Source: Panulirus ornatus (lineage: Eukaryota > Arthropoda > Malacostraca > Decapoda > Palinuridae). From it: a DNA stretch of 64,000 bases. A model generated the notes under the pieces. That model saw only the letters and a list, made by a program, of their open reading frames with translations, did no database searches and was not told the origin of the DNA. The stretch spans positions 19,240,544 to 19,304,543 of the forward strand of contig NC_092261.1 of the NCBI RefSeq assembly GCF_036320965.1, given 5' to 3'. Shown here piece by piece: positions 20,155 through 42,200 of the stretch (its first letter is position 1; each line of letters opens with the position of its first letter). The translations under genes were made by a program, and so were the position numbers.

Positions 20155-20199
<45 letters not shown>
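20155..20199. repeat. (AT)n between LINE tail and inverted SINE tail
   Basis: Short AT tract with poly(A) of R3 on the left and the TTTTTTCC start of minus-strand S2 on the right. Confidence 0.9.
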
Positions 20200-20201
<2 letters not shown>

Positions 20202-20439
20202 TTTTTCCTTCTTTTAAACTATACGCCATTTCCCGCATTAGCGAGGTAGCGTTTAGAACAGATGACTGGGCCTTTTTTGGAATATCCTCACCTGGCCCCC
20301 TCTGTTCCTTCTTTTGGAAAAATAAAAAAAAAAAACGAGAGGGGAGGATTTGCAGCCCCCGCTCCCTCCCCTTTTAGTCGCCTTTTACGACACGCAGGGA
20401 ATACGTGGGAAGTATTCTTAATCCCCTATCCCCAGGGAT

Positions 20440-20441
<2 letters not shown>
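20200..20441 (-). mobile_element. SINE-like element (S2)
   Basis: Same element as S1, minus orientation: the stem-loop CCCGC-ATTA-GCGAG (one loop change), the GGGCC-rich and GGAACAG middle, CGTGTCGTAAAAGGCGAC and the head TCCCTGGGGATAGGGG. The head runs into another (AT)n tract. Confidence 0.75.

Positions 20442-20518
<77 letters not shown>
20442..20518. repeat. (AT)n microsatellite
   Basis: AT tract between the SINE head and the 3' end of the minus-strand LINE R5. Confidence 0.95.
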
Positions 20519-24234
<3,716 letters not shown>

Positions 24235-24439
24235 CACAGCAAGAATAAAAAGATATGAACAAGGGAAAACTAATATGAAAAATAAGAGAAAAACCCTTCA
24301 GCCAACAGCGAGGGTCAGGAAATATTCAGGACGGACTTGGTAAAACTGGGAGGCATAAAAACCTGTCGGTCGAGTCATCTACAACAATATACAAGCCTCG
24401 GAGTGCCTAGGGTTGTTCAGAGGGGGTCCCTCGCTGCGG

Positions 24440-25035
24440 TGTGTGTGGGGAGCCGTGCAGAGTTGGGCGAGGCAAGAGCCACAGGGTGGAAGAGGGAGCC
24501 ACGGAGGTTGGAGATTGGGGGTAGTCATGGAGGGCTAGTGGAGGGAGAAAAAACACAGGGTGGCGGAGGGATGAAGGAAGGGAGTCATAGATTGCTATGG
24601 AAGGGAAGAATCACAGGATAAGAGAGTAGGAGAGCGAAACACAGATGCGTGAACGATGGTGTATGGTGACGGGATCCGTTGAAGGGTAATGGCGAAGAGA
24701 TGATGGAAGGAGCCTGTTGGAGGGCTAGAGAAGGAAAGAGCGAGAGGAAGACGTTGGGTGAGGAGGAGGAGGAGGAAGGGGCAGGAGGGAGCATTGGAGG
24801 GCCAGGAAGGGAAAGAGCCAGAGGGAGAAGGAGCAGGAGGAAGGAAAGGGATGGACCCATGGAGAGTTAGGAAAGGGAAGGGCAAGAGGAACTAGAGAGG
24901 AGGAGGAGGAGGAGGAGGGAGGAATGAGAGGGAGCCGTGGAGGACAAGGGAAAGGGAAAGGCCAGAGGAAGGAGGAGGAGGAGGAAGAGGAAACCGTGGA
25001 GCGCTGGGGAAGGGATGAGCCTCAGAGAGAGAGGG
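24440..25035. repeat. GA-rich degenerate tandem repeat
   Basis: Imperfect units of about 45-90 bp containing GGAGCC, TGGAGGGCTAG, AAGGGAAAGAGC and runs of GGA triplets. Frames are open on both strands because of the purine bias. No domain was recognised. Confidence 0.6.
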
Positions 25036-25189
25036 TGTGAAGAGGTTATGGTATGGTACTGTTCTGCTCCTTGACATTTATGTGGCCCTCGGGTAGAATG
25101 GCCTCCATGGATGATGTAATTAAGCTGCCTTCTCCATGTAAACCACCACCTATTGAAATCTGGGGAGAGGTTGGTCTGTGAGGGTTAGT

Positions 25190-25400
25190 TTATCTTGATT
25201 AACCTCCCGACCACGATGGTACTACCCCTGACCACAACGAAACGACCCTCGATCATGACGGTACGACCTTTAAACACGACAATACGACTCTTGAAGTTGA
25301 CGGTATGACCCTTGATCACGTCGGTACGGCTTTTTATCACGACGGTACGTCACCTAGGTTGTGATGACTAGGCCAGCGTACTCAAGGATTGTACCGCCGG
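25190..25400 (-). repeat. 21-bp minisatellite, array 2 (inverted relative to array 1)
   Basis: On the minus strand, units of 21 bp with the core AAGGGTCGTACCGTCATGATC recur about nine times, for example GGGGTAGTACCATCGTGGTC and AAGAGTCGTATTGTCGTG. This is the same unit length and core as the array at 3111-3345 but in opposite orientation and more diverged. Confidence 0.7.
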
Positions 25401-25929
<529 letters not shown>

Positions 25930-26217
25930 TTAAGAGAGATGAAGACACTCCCTAATGTTTTATGTAACGAAATAAGAAATCTGTAAGGAGTGAGTACTGA
26001 AACCCAGCAGAGAACAGTGGACCAGTGACAAAAACTGTTCCGTGCTAGCCCAAGGTAGACAACTGTGCAGTGTGTGTGTGTGTGTGGCAACAGAGAATAA
26101 CAGTAATGTTAGATGAGCAGCACGCGTGGAAGGCGAAACACGTTCTTCCAGGTTCGTAGCAAAATCTTGTTGGTAACTCGTAAGTAGGAAGATACTTGGT
26201 CTGCTCAACAATCGTTC

Positions 26218-26965
<748 letters not shown>

Positions 26966-26968
26966 ACA

Positions 26969-27042
26969 ATATACCCCAGATCACCCGAGGATTTGAACCC
27001 AGGCCTGTCTGTCGGTAACCTACCACTGCGCTATGTTAAGAG
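26969..27042 (-). mobile_element. tRNA-like sequence / SINE head 1
   Basis: The minus strand carries an A box TAGCGCAGTGG (27023-27033) that matches TRGCNNAGYGG fully. A B box GGTTCAAATCC (26989-26999) matches GGTTCRANTCC, with 23 bp between them. The closing acceptor stem expected of a functional tRNA is not convincing, so a SINE head or tRNA pseudogene is more likely than a working tRNA gene. Confidence 0.65.
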
Positions 27043-27290
27043 ATGTATGAAGGACATTTCTTCTTTTCATATGAAAATGAAAATTCATCCAGTTATGGCA
27101 ATTTTCTCGTAAACACACTAAGTGTACCTGGCAACCATACCAAGTCAAGATTAACGTCAAGATCACAGACAAAACGTCCAGATGTTGTAGCCAGGCTCTT
27201 GTTTTTACATATTCTACGTTAGAAAATTGGAAGCCACAAAGCCAAAGCCATAGGGGAGGATAAACAGCTGAATTGATTGCGCACCTACTG

Positions 27291-27367
27291 CCACGAACCA
27301 GGATTCGAACCTATGCGGGCTCGAACCCACTGTCAACAACGCTAATCACTACACCACAACATTGCCA
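27291..27367 (-). mobile_element. tRNA-like sequence / SINE head 2
   Basis: The minus strand carries TGTGGTGTAGTG (27347-27358, a weaker A box) followed by GATTAGCG. The B box GGTTCGAATCC (27301-27311) is perfect, with an extra GGGTTCGAGCC (27321-27331) before it, so the spacing is compatible with pol III promoters. Different from head 1 and from the head near 1.6 kb. SINE or tRNA pseudogene; I do not claim a functional tRNA. Confidence 0.6.
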
Positions 27368-27775
27368 CACAGAACACTCTAAAGTCCTTTGCCATCTCCA
27401 TATTGTCAGCTGACCTAAACAAACTTTTTAAACGTTATTCTACATTTAGTAACATAAACCATAGAATATCTAACGCAAGGTCAGGTCAAACGTTGTACAT
27501 TCGGTTCCTCACATTTCTCTCTGATATCTTGCTTAACGTGCCGCGTGCGTCAAGCCCAGGTTAGCTGGGAAGCAGTATCACAATGCTCCACATGTTACCT
27601 TGAACCCGCACTGTATGCATTCACAACAAGATTTACTGGCTGGATGTAGCACTGTCCTCGGTGAGGTCCAGTCGTGTTTAGTGTGGCAGTGGGAGCAACG
27701 TCTGCCTCCAGCTAGGCCAGGCCAAGCTGAAAAGCTGCTCACAGGACGCGTTGTTCATGAAGGTCTTTGGATAGA

Positions 27776-28205
27776 CATGAGTACCAACACCAGCACTATC
27801 ACCAGCACCAACAACACCACCACTAATAACACCATCACCACCACCACCGCAAACACCATGAGCACCACCACCACAACCAACACTATAAGCACCACCACTA
27901 CAATCATCACTAACACCACCAGCGCCATCACCACCATCAACATTAGCATAAACATTGGCATCGACACAGAACAGCAGCAGAGCATCAGCAGCTGACCCAG
28001 CTACTGCAGCAGCAAGACATACTAAGCACAACTTTAACAGCTGACCCACTGACACACTCGCAACAGCAGGGACAGCAGCAACAGGTAAACATAGCAGCTC
28101 CAGCAGCAGCAACAGCAGCACTCTCAGCAACAACAGCAGACACAGCAGTCACAACGGTAGTAGCACACGGTGCAAACATAATAGGAGCAAACACAGTAAA
28201 GGCAG
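27776..28205. repeat. (ACC)n/(CAG)n-like imperfect trinucleotide repeat
   Basis: The first part (27780-27960) is ACC/AAC/ATC triplets and the second (27965-28205) is AGC/ACA-rich. A plus frame from 27600 reads Thr-rich and ends at 27995; minus frames read Val- and Leu-rich. Repetitive composition explains the open frames. A real low-complexity exon cannot be excluded but nothing supports it. Confidence 0.7.
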
Positions 28206-29400
28206 GAGGCAAAGCCTGGGGCCAGCAATAAAGGGCAGGAACACCAGCCCGCGCCTTCCTAGGACAGGGCGATATATCACCACAATTTACATAAACAAGG
28301 TCCCTGAATTAGGCTGAGCTACCTGTTACCCTGCAGAACACCCGCTCTCACTTCCTCTTGATGTCTCAATCCCATCCATCCGCTCTCACTCTGACTCTCA
28401 TGGAAAAGACTCTTCCGATATTCATGAAGGAACTCTCACTCTCTCATAAACAGTAAATCGAAGATTTTGGATTCGATAGTTAAAAGAGAAAAATGCGAGA
28501 ACTGACTGACCAGGGAGGAAAGATCATAATTTCTTTGCAGAGATCTAAATCGTTTGTCAGTTTCCATCCATATGAGACCTCTACGCTTTGCTTTAAAAAA
28601 GAGTCAAAGTGTCTTTCACGTTTCTGGCTTTCCAGAATGATTTTCAGTTTTCTTGACAGAACCATCATTATCATAGAACAGTTTTCGGGCAACGAATAGA
28701 TCCTCGATAAGGCCATCAGATTTTTACTGGATTAAAGGGACTTTCAGTGCATCCAAGGAATTCTCGTTTTTCATTAAGATATTCTCATCTTTGAAGGGTC
28801 CTTGCGGGCTCACAATAGCCTTGTACTCTCGCTAGTAACTTCTTTTCAAGAACAGAATTATTCCTGGAGTCAAGAGATATATATTTCAGTGAAGTCTTAT
28901 TAATTAAAGATTTCTACGGATTTTCATCGAACGCTACTAGCTTACGGATATCATTATCAGCACAAGAGAATATTTGTTGGTGTAGGAGGGGAAAGACTCC
29001 CCTCCAGTGGACTGTGTGTGCGATATGGAAGTCATCCATGACTAATCTAAGCTGATACCTCAGATTCCCCATTCCTCACCTAACAAGTATATGGCTCCAG
29101 CTACTCACATTACCTTAAACCTTTCCTGTTCCTTAGGTATATATCTTCTGGCACTTTAATCCCCAGGCATAGAGCCGATAGTACTCACATTCATTAAGTG
29201 TATGCTTTTACACTTTCATGTTCCTCTCTGGAACTTATATCCCCTGAGTGAATGCCTTTAGCCTTCAAGTCCCCCATACATATACCTTCCGGCGCTCACA
29301 TTTCCGGTTATTTTTTCTCTTTTGAAGTTGGGGCTCCAGTCACTGACAAAAATTCACTCCGAGGCGGGGCCTTAACTGAAACAAGAGACAAAGGAAAGTA
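28206..29400. other. No recognisable feature
   Basis: About 1.2 kb of ordinary-complexity sequence with small open frames on both strands near 28480-28716. No family was recognised. The right end meets the 3' end of a decayed LINE. Confidence 0.5.
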
Positions 29401-31850
29401 TTTACGAATTTAGGAGAAAGTGGAAAACCTGTCTTTTGAAACGTGCTAGGTCATAGTTATTGGGAAAGATATAAGAAGACAGAGAGTTCCAAAGTAATAC
29501 CTGTAGAAGAGGGAAAGGGAACCAGCACTGCAGCGTAGGGGAAGAGGTTAACTTTTGAAGTTAGCCTAGGAGACTTTATAAGTCGGATCGCTTTCGACTC
29601 AACTCTGTCAAGTTAAGGATGCAAACTAGAACCACCCCAGATGTGAGAGCAGTACTCCATACAAGGACAAATCAATCCTTTGTTTAAATGGAGCAACTGT
29701 TGAAAGGAAGAGAATTTTCGACATCTAAACAGGACTCCCATTTTCTTAGAGGCAGCTATTTCCGTAACGTGGGGTTTCCAAGAAAGAGTGAATGTTACAG
29801 TATGTCAATTGAGTTAGGAGATGGAATTACAGAACAGTCAAAGGAAAAACGAGGGTTGTGAGGAGTTTTCCATAGAGAGATGGGTAGAAACTAGGTCTTG
29901 GAGGCATTCAACTTAACCAGCTTTCATCTACCCCAGTGAGATATCCTGTCCAAGTCTCAGTTTACTTAGGAACCTGTGTCAAGACGAGATTCAGATCGAG
30001 TGATAGAAGGAGTAGAAATGAACGATGTGGATAAATGCAGTGTTGAATCGTCAGCTTATGAGCGCATTCGGCTATTTGTGTAAGAGAAGAAATCATTGGT
30101 AAAAAGGAAAAAAAGTGCATGGGAGTCAGGACAGAACCTTGAAGGACACCGATGCTGATGGAGAAAGGGGTGGAGGCTGATCCATCAACAACCACAGACA
30201 TAGGTCTGCCGGAGAGAAAGCTAGATATGGTGGAGCAAAGTGTGGGAGGGAAGCCAAAAGAGGGGAGCATAAAGGTGAGACCTCCTCAAAAGCTTTGAAT
30301 ATGTCAAAGGTAACTACACAAGACTCCCCAAAATGTTTCAAGGGATGGTTATCAGACATCAGTAAGATAGAAAAAAATATCACTAGCGGATCTTACCTTA
30401 TGGTGATCAGAGTGAAGACTGAGATTCAAGATGTCTACCGATATGGGAGTTGATGAGGGATTCAAAGACTAGAAATAGTAGGTGTCAAAGCAATAGGACG
30501 ACAGTTACAAAGGTCAGAACGGCCACCCTTTTTAGGGATGGGATGTATCAACGCCTGCTTCCAAGACGTAAGAAAAGTTCTGCCTTATAAACAGAAACGG
30601 AATAGACGAGCAAGCATAGGTGCAAGTTCAGAGGCACAGTCCTTGAAAACACGGAGAAGGATGTCATCAGTACCAAAAGCCATGCTTGTATTCAGAGTGA
30701 AACGCTTTGAGAACATTCAGAAAATTAATTACGGGAAGGAGCATAGGATTAGTAAGAAGAGTATCAGGGTGTATAAGATTATTAGTCATCCTTGGTGGAG
30801 TTAGAAAGAAATGGAAACCAAAGAGAGTTGCCTCGTCTACGGGAAAGACAGCTATTGTACCGTCAGAACGGGGAAAGTGAGGGAAAGGTAGAACGAGAGA
30901 AGTTGTTAGAGATACCCTTAGCTTATCAAAGACCAGAAAGACCTATTAGGGGATGACGAGGAGAGGCTGACGTAATTCCTCACGGATAACATACTTGCAG
31001 TGATTATGGGTAGAGATAAAGCTGAATGGGAGTCAGAAGAAGAAGAGTTTTTCCAAGCCCGATATGCCCGGCCCCTTACCTCAATGAGGAAGAGGGGCTA
31101 AATGTTTCCATTCCCGCAAGAATAACCCTTGCTATGCTTTTGGCGGAGACAGAAGCATCACCATATAAGAGACACTAATTTACTCAAGGAAAGTCAGAAA
31201 TAAAGTTACGTAAGTTATCCTAATCAGCTTTGTTAAGGTGCCATATTTACACTCAGAAGGGGTTGCTGGGGGGGGGGGGGTGCCCGTTAAAATAGATAAA
31301 TTCATACTATGAGAGTGTGATCAGAAGAACCAATTGGTGGAATGGACTGGAGGTGAAACATATCCAGACGTTAAGGGAGTGGTCATAGCTGTCGGGAATA
31401 TGGGTATGGTTGGAGATGATTTGTTTTAAATCATTGAGAATGGAGAACCTGAGGGCTTCCATCCCTCCAACATCCGTATGGGGGGGAATTCAATCATCCC
31501 CTATGGTGAAAGTTGAGATCCCCGAGGTGGAGGGTCTCGGCTTGCTGGTGAAAGGATGCCACAGTCTCGTGGAAGGAGTTTAGACAGCCGAAGAAAGATT
31601 TGTAGAATTAGGATAGCAATAGGTTTTGAGTGAAAAAGTGCTGTAGTTGGGAGACAAACCTCAAGCCACATACGTAACATCAAAGTTTGGGGACTAAAGA
31701 TCCTTAAAGCGTGCAACAAGTGTGCTAATGTTGTAATAAGCACAATCACCACCTCTGAACCAGAATCGTGAGTGGAGATTGTAGTTGGACATGAAAAAGG
31801 GACTAGTAAGAACATCATCAGATAACTGTGTTTAAGAGAGAAATAATATG
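29401..31850 (-). pseudogene. Jockey-group LINE, APE and RT, heavily decayed
   Basis: Read on the minus strand, the ORF2 order is kept despite many frameshifts and stops. APE: GDLNFHHRG near 31.50-31.53 kb and GSSDHTL near 31.31-31.34 kb. RT: HPIPKKGGRSDLCNCRPIAL near 30.48-30.55 kb, ESCVVTFDIFKAF near 30.29-30.33 kb (motif A), SIGVLQGSVLTP near 30.13-30.16 kb (motif B) and ADDSTLHLS near 30.03-30.06 kb (motif C, preceded by a stop). A terminal WNSL...FPNNYDLARFKRQVFHFLL segment lies near 29.40-29.48 kb. The PQGSVLSP-type motif B and the C-terminal end are typical of Jockey/CR1-group LINEs; the exact clade is uncertain. No long intact frame, so it is an old insertion. Confidence 0.8.
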
Positions 31851-31959
31851 TACTCTCTGATGATAATCATCCGTTCTCAGCCTTCCTTATCCACTTTTGG
31901 AGTATATGTCCTCCTTCCTTTAAGCCCCTCCAGGGAAATATCCCATTGCTCCTTCACAT

Positions 31960-33560
31960 CTACTTAGATCACATACCATCTACAACGTTACACATGTCAT
32001 CTGCACACTACACAATACGTCATCTACACAACGCATCATCTATAAAACTACACAACACTCAGTCTACATCAGAATGAACCGTTTACAATACATAACACAC
32101 CATCCACAATACTGCACTAAACACTATTTTCAGTATGCAACACAAGCTTCACCACTGCAGAACACATCATCTACAACATTATAAAACACACCTTCTGCAA
32201 CACTACACAAAACACCGTCTACAACACCATGCAACACACTACCTTGAATACTATGCTACATACCGCTAAGACTATACTACATACTATCTTCACCGACGCA
32301 CAATACATCATCTACAACACTACACTGCACCCATGCGCGAAATTAACAACGCACTACCTGCAACATCGCACAATACACAATATACAGCTTTGCACAAGAA
32401 ACCATCTGCATCACCGGACTACTTATCATTTACGTATCACTCAACACGCTATCTATGACACTACACAACACGCTGTTTACAGTATTACACGATTTTTTTC
32501 ACAACATATCGTGTACAGACCACAAAACACGCTATCTACAACATTACACAGCACACCATCGACACACCACGTAACTCGCAAGCTACATTGTTGAAAATTT
32601 TTCATCCCACATAACACCTTACTACATTTCATAACACATTAACACCACACACCGCATTTATATCTGTACACAACACAAGATCATCATTCCTAATTCACAC
32701 AACTTCTACGTCACCATGGAACGCAACACTCCATATGAAGCACTTTAACACAAAACACCTACACTAAACCCTCTACCAAAGCATGCAGTAACCCATTAAC
32801 ATCAACTTAACAAAAATATCAGCAGTGCATAATATACTGTCTACACCAGCACGTCAGCTATACACGATACATCATCTACATAACAGTGACACCAGCAGCA
32901 GTCCAAAATGCACCATCTATAAAGCCATAATTTTTGCACATTTAAACAAAACATTCTCTACAAGAGTGTTCAAGGTAAAAAACAGCATGGCAAGCAATTT
33001 GCAGCACTGTTATTACACAACACTCCATGAACAACAAAACACATAAGCGACAACACTGCATATACTATATCATCAAAGACACTACACTGCCTCTGACATC
33101 ACATGGCTCGCCATTTGCGACATTGTAGAATACAGAATCTACGGTATAACACAAGATATCGTCTTTAACACCACATAAGTCTCTAGAACAATACGTATGA
33201 GATCACTTCTACGACGCTAAACAAAAAGCCATCTTCAGAAAAACACAACACATCATCTGCAGCAATTCACAACCCTATCAACAGCACACCTTGCGCAACA
33301 CATGAGTTACAGCCCTTCATCACCTGCATATCTCCGTGCTCTTGACAGCATACACATAAAACTGAATCTACATCACAAAATATGTAACCTTTACATCAAA
33401 CCTTGCAGTGGACACCATACTATACATCATATCATGCCTTATCATCACAAGGTAACATCATCAACATCACATAATTCAGAGCAAACAATCTATATAAATG
33501 ACAATAACCCGTCTTTAACTAAGCAATTCATGTCATGTACCAGTTCACCAACACGTGTTT
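31960..33560 (+). repeat. Degenerate ~24-bp minisatellite
   Basis: Diverged units of about 24 bp with the core ACACCATCTACAACACTACA recur for some 1.6 kb, best preserved at 32040-32320 and fading after about 33100. Many units differ by small indels. His/Thr-rich frames (for example 32229-32594) come from the repeat. Confidence 0.7.
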
Positions 33561-33749
33561 GGTAAATTTCTGATCACACCTTCCACGTTATACCATCTGC
33601 ACTACACTCTGCTTCTGCTTTACCGTCCTGTCTCCACCTATTGAGAAAATTAAGACACTATTGTTTGCCTGCCGCAGATGTCCTCATCATAGACCAACAG
33701 GTCTTCTATTATCCATTGTCGCCGTGTAATCTCATGAACAAATAAAACT

Positions 33750-33900
33750 GTGGGGCCCGAATGTGGACAAGGAGCTGTGGCTTCCTAGTATTACACATGA
33801 CACCTCGTGCATAGATAGAAGCGGATGTGGCCGTTCTAAATCTGTTTCCTGGCGCTACCTCAGTGACGTAGGAGGCGACAATCAGGAGTGGGGGAAAAGA
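33750..33900 (+). mobile_element. Old fragment of an RTE-like 3' UTR
   Basis: Resembles the long-type LINE 3' UTR. A GTGGGGCC and GTGGACAAGGAGCTGTGG word is followed by a CATGACA word, GGATGTGGCC and a TGGCGCTACCTC hairpin-like part, but it is much diverged and lacks coding sequence. It is cut off before the PLE fragment at about 33985. Confidence 0.55.
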
Positions 33901-33984
33901 GGAGAATGTGCATATTATCATTTCTTCGACTTTTCTTTGATGTACATATCCTGCTTCCTGTAGGGCAGTTGGTGGCCTTCAACA

Positions 33985-39080
<5,096 letters not shown>

Positions 39081-39194
39081 ATAGATACGTGTATATATAT
39101 ATGTGTATTTAATTTGATTAGATTGGATGGGTCTTTCTTCGTTTGTTTCCTGGCACTACTAGAAACGGCGATCAAGTATTATAGTAATAATCAT

Positions 39195-41932
39195 AAAGGA
39201 GAATATATGTACAAGAAAGATGCAGCTAAGATACAGTTGGTACATAAGTGTCTTTGGTTCGTGGCTTTCCGGTCTGGCACCATGTTATCACAGAATATTA
39301 TTATGTTAAGAGGACAGGAAACCTTTTACAAAGCTACCCATTTTACGTAGACCGTCATTATTATTCATATCATATTTCTCTGTTTGTATACAAAGAGATG
39401 ATGATATCCGATGATATTTCGCTTGGTCAAGGAGTTACAGGTTATAAAAAAATTGTCACTTTTCCAATCAATACAATGCTCATAACTTTTAACATCATTC
39501 AACAAAGAATTAGAATCTTGTCAGGTCCTTATTCTATCTTTACGTTGCATAAGTCTAATAGAGAGCATATTCTCTCACACAACTTGCAGAACTTTCTGGC
39601 GAGTTTTTGATTAAAATATCCTAAGAGTATTGTTATTGTTGAACAAGGGCTTCCTAGATCCATCCTGCAGCAACAGTTGTTGATGTCTGGTTGTCCGTTT
39701 GATGAATTTCAAAAAATCCTTTCAAAGGAATACGTTGAACTAACGAAGATTGAGAGGGAGGAGGCCTTTCGCATTTCAAAAGAAAACAAACGCGCCTTTC
39801 ACATACTATACCTACCTACACAGTGGAAGAGCCGTATGTTGGACTGTTTCTACGTTAGGTTGAGAAGTGAACGGAATAGTCTTCAAAGGAAGCTGAATCG
39901 GAAGTTAGCCCACCTTACTGAAAGTAGTTATTAGAATAAGAACAGACAACTTTCTTTTATGGTGAAACTTTTTCATAAATAACTTGACAAAGATACTTTT
40001 TGTGCCCCAGGTTATGATTATAGTTCAGTTTGCTCAAACAAAGAAGTTAACTGTGTTGATATTGCAAGAACATTCTATAATCTGGAAAAATACAGTGAAT
40101 TATCTAAAGGTGAAGGAAACATTGGTAAAGGTGTATGATATGCTAGTTTTTTCAGAACCAGCTGCTCCAAATTGTTCAAAAAGATTCATAAGTTCTATTA
40201 ACAATTTGAAGAAATATAGTGAACTCCATATAACTAAAGCAGATAAGGCTTGCACAGTTGTGATTTTGGATAAAGATTTTTATTTGTCAAAAATGAATGA
40301 TCTTTCATGTGAAATACCCTGGACACAGTTAAGTCTCACTTTAATAAGTAACTGAAGTTGTTGTTGTACCGATTCCCTTAACAAAAGATTTTCATCTTAT
40401 CCCCTTCATTGCCATATATGTATAGAATTATCAAAACACATAAGGCAAACTATTCAGCAAGACCCATAGCAAGTTCAGTCGATGAAATCAATCACGTATG
40501 TTAACAATATCCTTATCTTTTTTAGTTAGCCCACTGGTTAGTAATATATAAACGTGTAATCTTTTATGAGTCATCCTTGTTCACAAAAGTTCCAGTTGAT
40601 GACCTGCCAGAATATCTGGTGAATTTGGATAATACATGATTTACTTGTTTCAAATTTTGTGTTTCTCGAATCTATGAAATTGTGTATAAAAGACTGTATT
40701 TCAACTTAATTGTGAATATTATGCTAAGAATTTTGGTATGGCGATGTGTAACCCTCTTTCACTTGTATTAAGAAATTTGTACATGGAATTGTTTGAAACA
40801 ACATTACAAAGGGATATCTTACCCTCTGAACCTCTAAGGCAATCTGATTTAGGTATGTGGGTGATGTTCTTTATGTTTGGCCAACTAGTTAAAATTTGCA
40901 AATATTTCAACCTTAGCTGAAAAATTTAGTACCCTTTGTCAAATTTAATGTGGAGTGGAAAATTATTGTATACTACCATTTGTGACTGCATGATCCAAAG
41001 GGTTAGAAACATGTTTAAGTTTGGCACGTATAGAAAGCTCACAATGGCTACTCTTACGTTCATTATTACTCAGCCCAACATGATAGAATCAGACGATTAT
41101 TATTTCAGTCGATGTTTCTTAAGGCATTACGAATATGCAGTCCAAGAGAAGAGCAATACAATATAAATTCAATAGGATCCAAGTTAAAGTATCCCAGATC
41201 TTTCATTGATAAATCTCTTAAGTGGGCTAAGAAATCATTTTACAGAGCAACCCCAAACTTCCCCTTGATACCAAGAATCTTTTAGTTCTGTCATTCCTTG
41301 ATAATTTTGCCTTAGTTCCCAACTGACTCAAAGTCTTTAATGTGAATACAGCCTTCAGCAATAACAATAATATTAGAAATATCTTGTTAAGAAATTCGCT
41401 CGAAAAGTTTGCGTTTTGAATACAGAATATCTTGTAAAAGCTACATTATGTTTTCTGTTGGGCAGACTAGAAGGGATTGCTCTGTTAAATTAGACAACAT
41501 AAATATTGCATAAGAATAGGTCAAGGTTAAAATGCTTTGTTTAAACATGTTAGAAATTATGACTATTGTATCTATTGGAATAGAGCTAATTCGGTTTATA
41601 AGTCGCAGCTCCTTAACCAAGAGAAATACCATTAAATCTTTTCTTATCAAAAACACAAATAATTGTAACATGAATATCAGAAAAGGCTGATATGAACTGG
41701 ATAGCTTTCTGGTCTGGTTCATATAACAAAATCTTGAGACATGCACTGTGCCAGACCCGATGCCTACAAGACACGAATATGTGTACTAACGACTTCTTGG
41801 CATCTTCTCTCTTGTATATATTCATATTGCTGACTGTTCTAAGTCTTCTACCTCATTCTTGTGTTTCCTCTGAATATGTGATTGCACGTAAGTGCAGTCA
41901 GACTTATAGTATTTCATTTTCCTCGTGGTTAT

Positions 41933-41934
<2 letters not shown>
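39195..41934 (+). mobile_element. Penelope-like element with inverted 3'-end copy at its 5' side (PLE e)
   Basis: The core runs from about 39620 to 41440: LSKEYVELTKIEREEAFRIS (N-terminus, near 39740), RT motif B MAMCNPLSLVLRNLYMELFE (near 40738), and motif C, which in the other frame reads YVGD instead of YVDD. The linker and GIY-YIG remnant follow (41350-41690), then the 3' tail. At the left, 39195-39570 is an inverted, diverged copy of 41460-41825 (GIY-YIG to tail). Such inverted terminal copies are known from Penelope elements. Many stops; an old insertion. Confidence 0.8.

Positions 41935-42173
<239 letters not shown>

Positions 42174-42200
<27 letters not shown>

Noticed and set aside
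24440..25035. Glu/Gly-rich protein from the GA-rich region
   Set aside because: Purine bias leaves both strands open; units are degenerate repeats without a domain.
26969..27042. Functional tRNA gene
   Set aside because: A and B boxes are good but I could not form a convincing acceptor stem or anticodon arm; kept as SINE head or pseudogene.
27600..27995. Thr-rich frame of 131 codons as a mucin-like gene
   Set aside because: Follows an imperfect ACC trinucleotide repeat, has no signal peptide, and minus-strand frames are equally open.
32229..32594. His/Thr-rich frame of 121 codons
   Set aside because: Derived from the 24-bp tandem unit.
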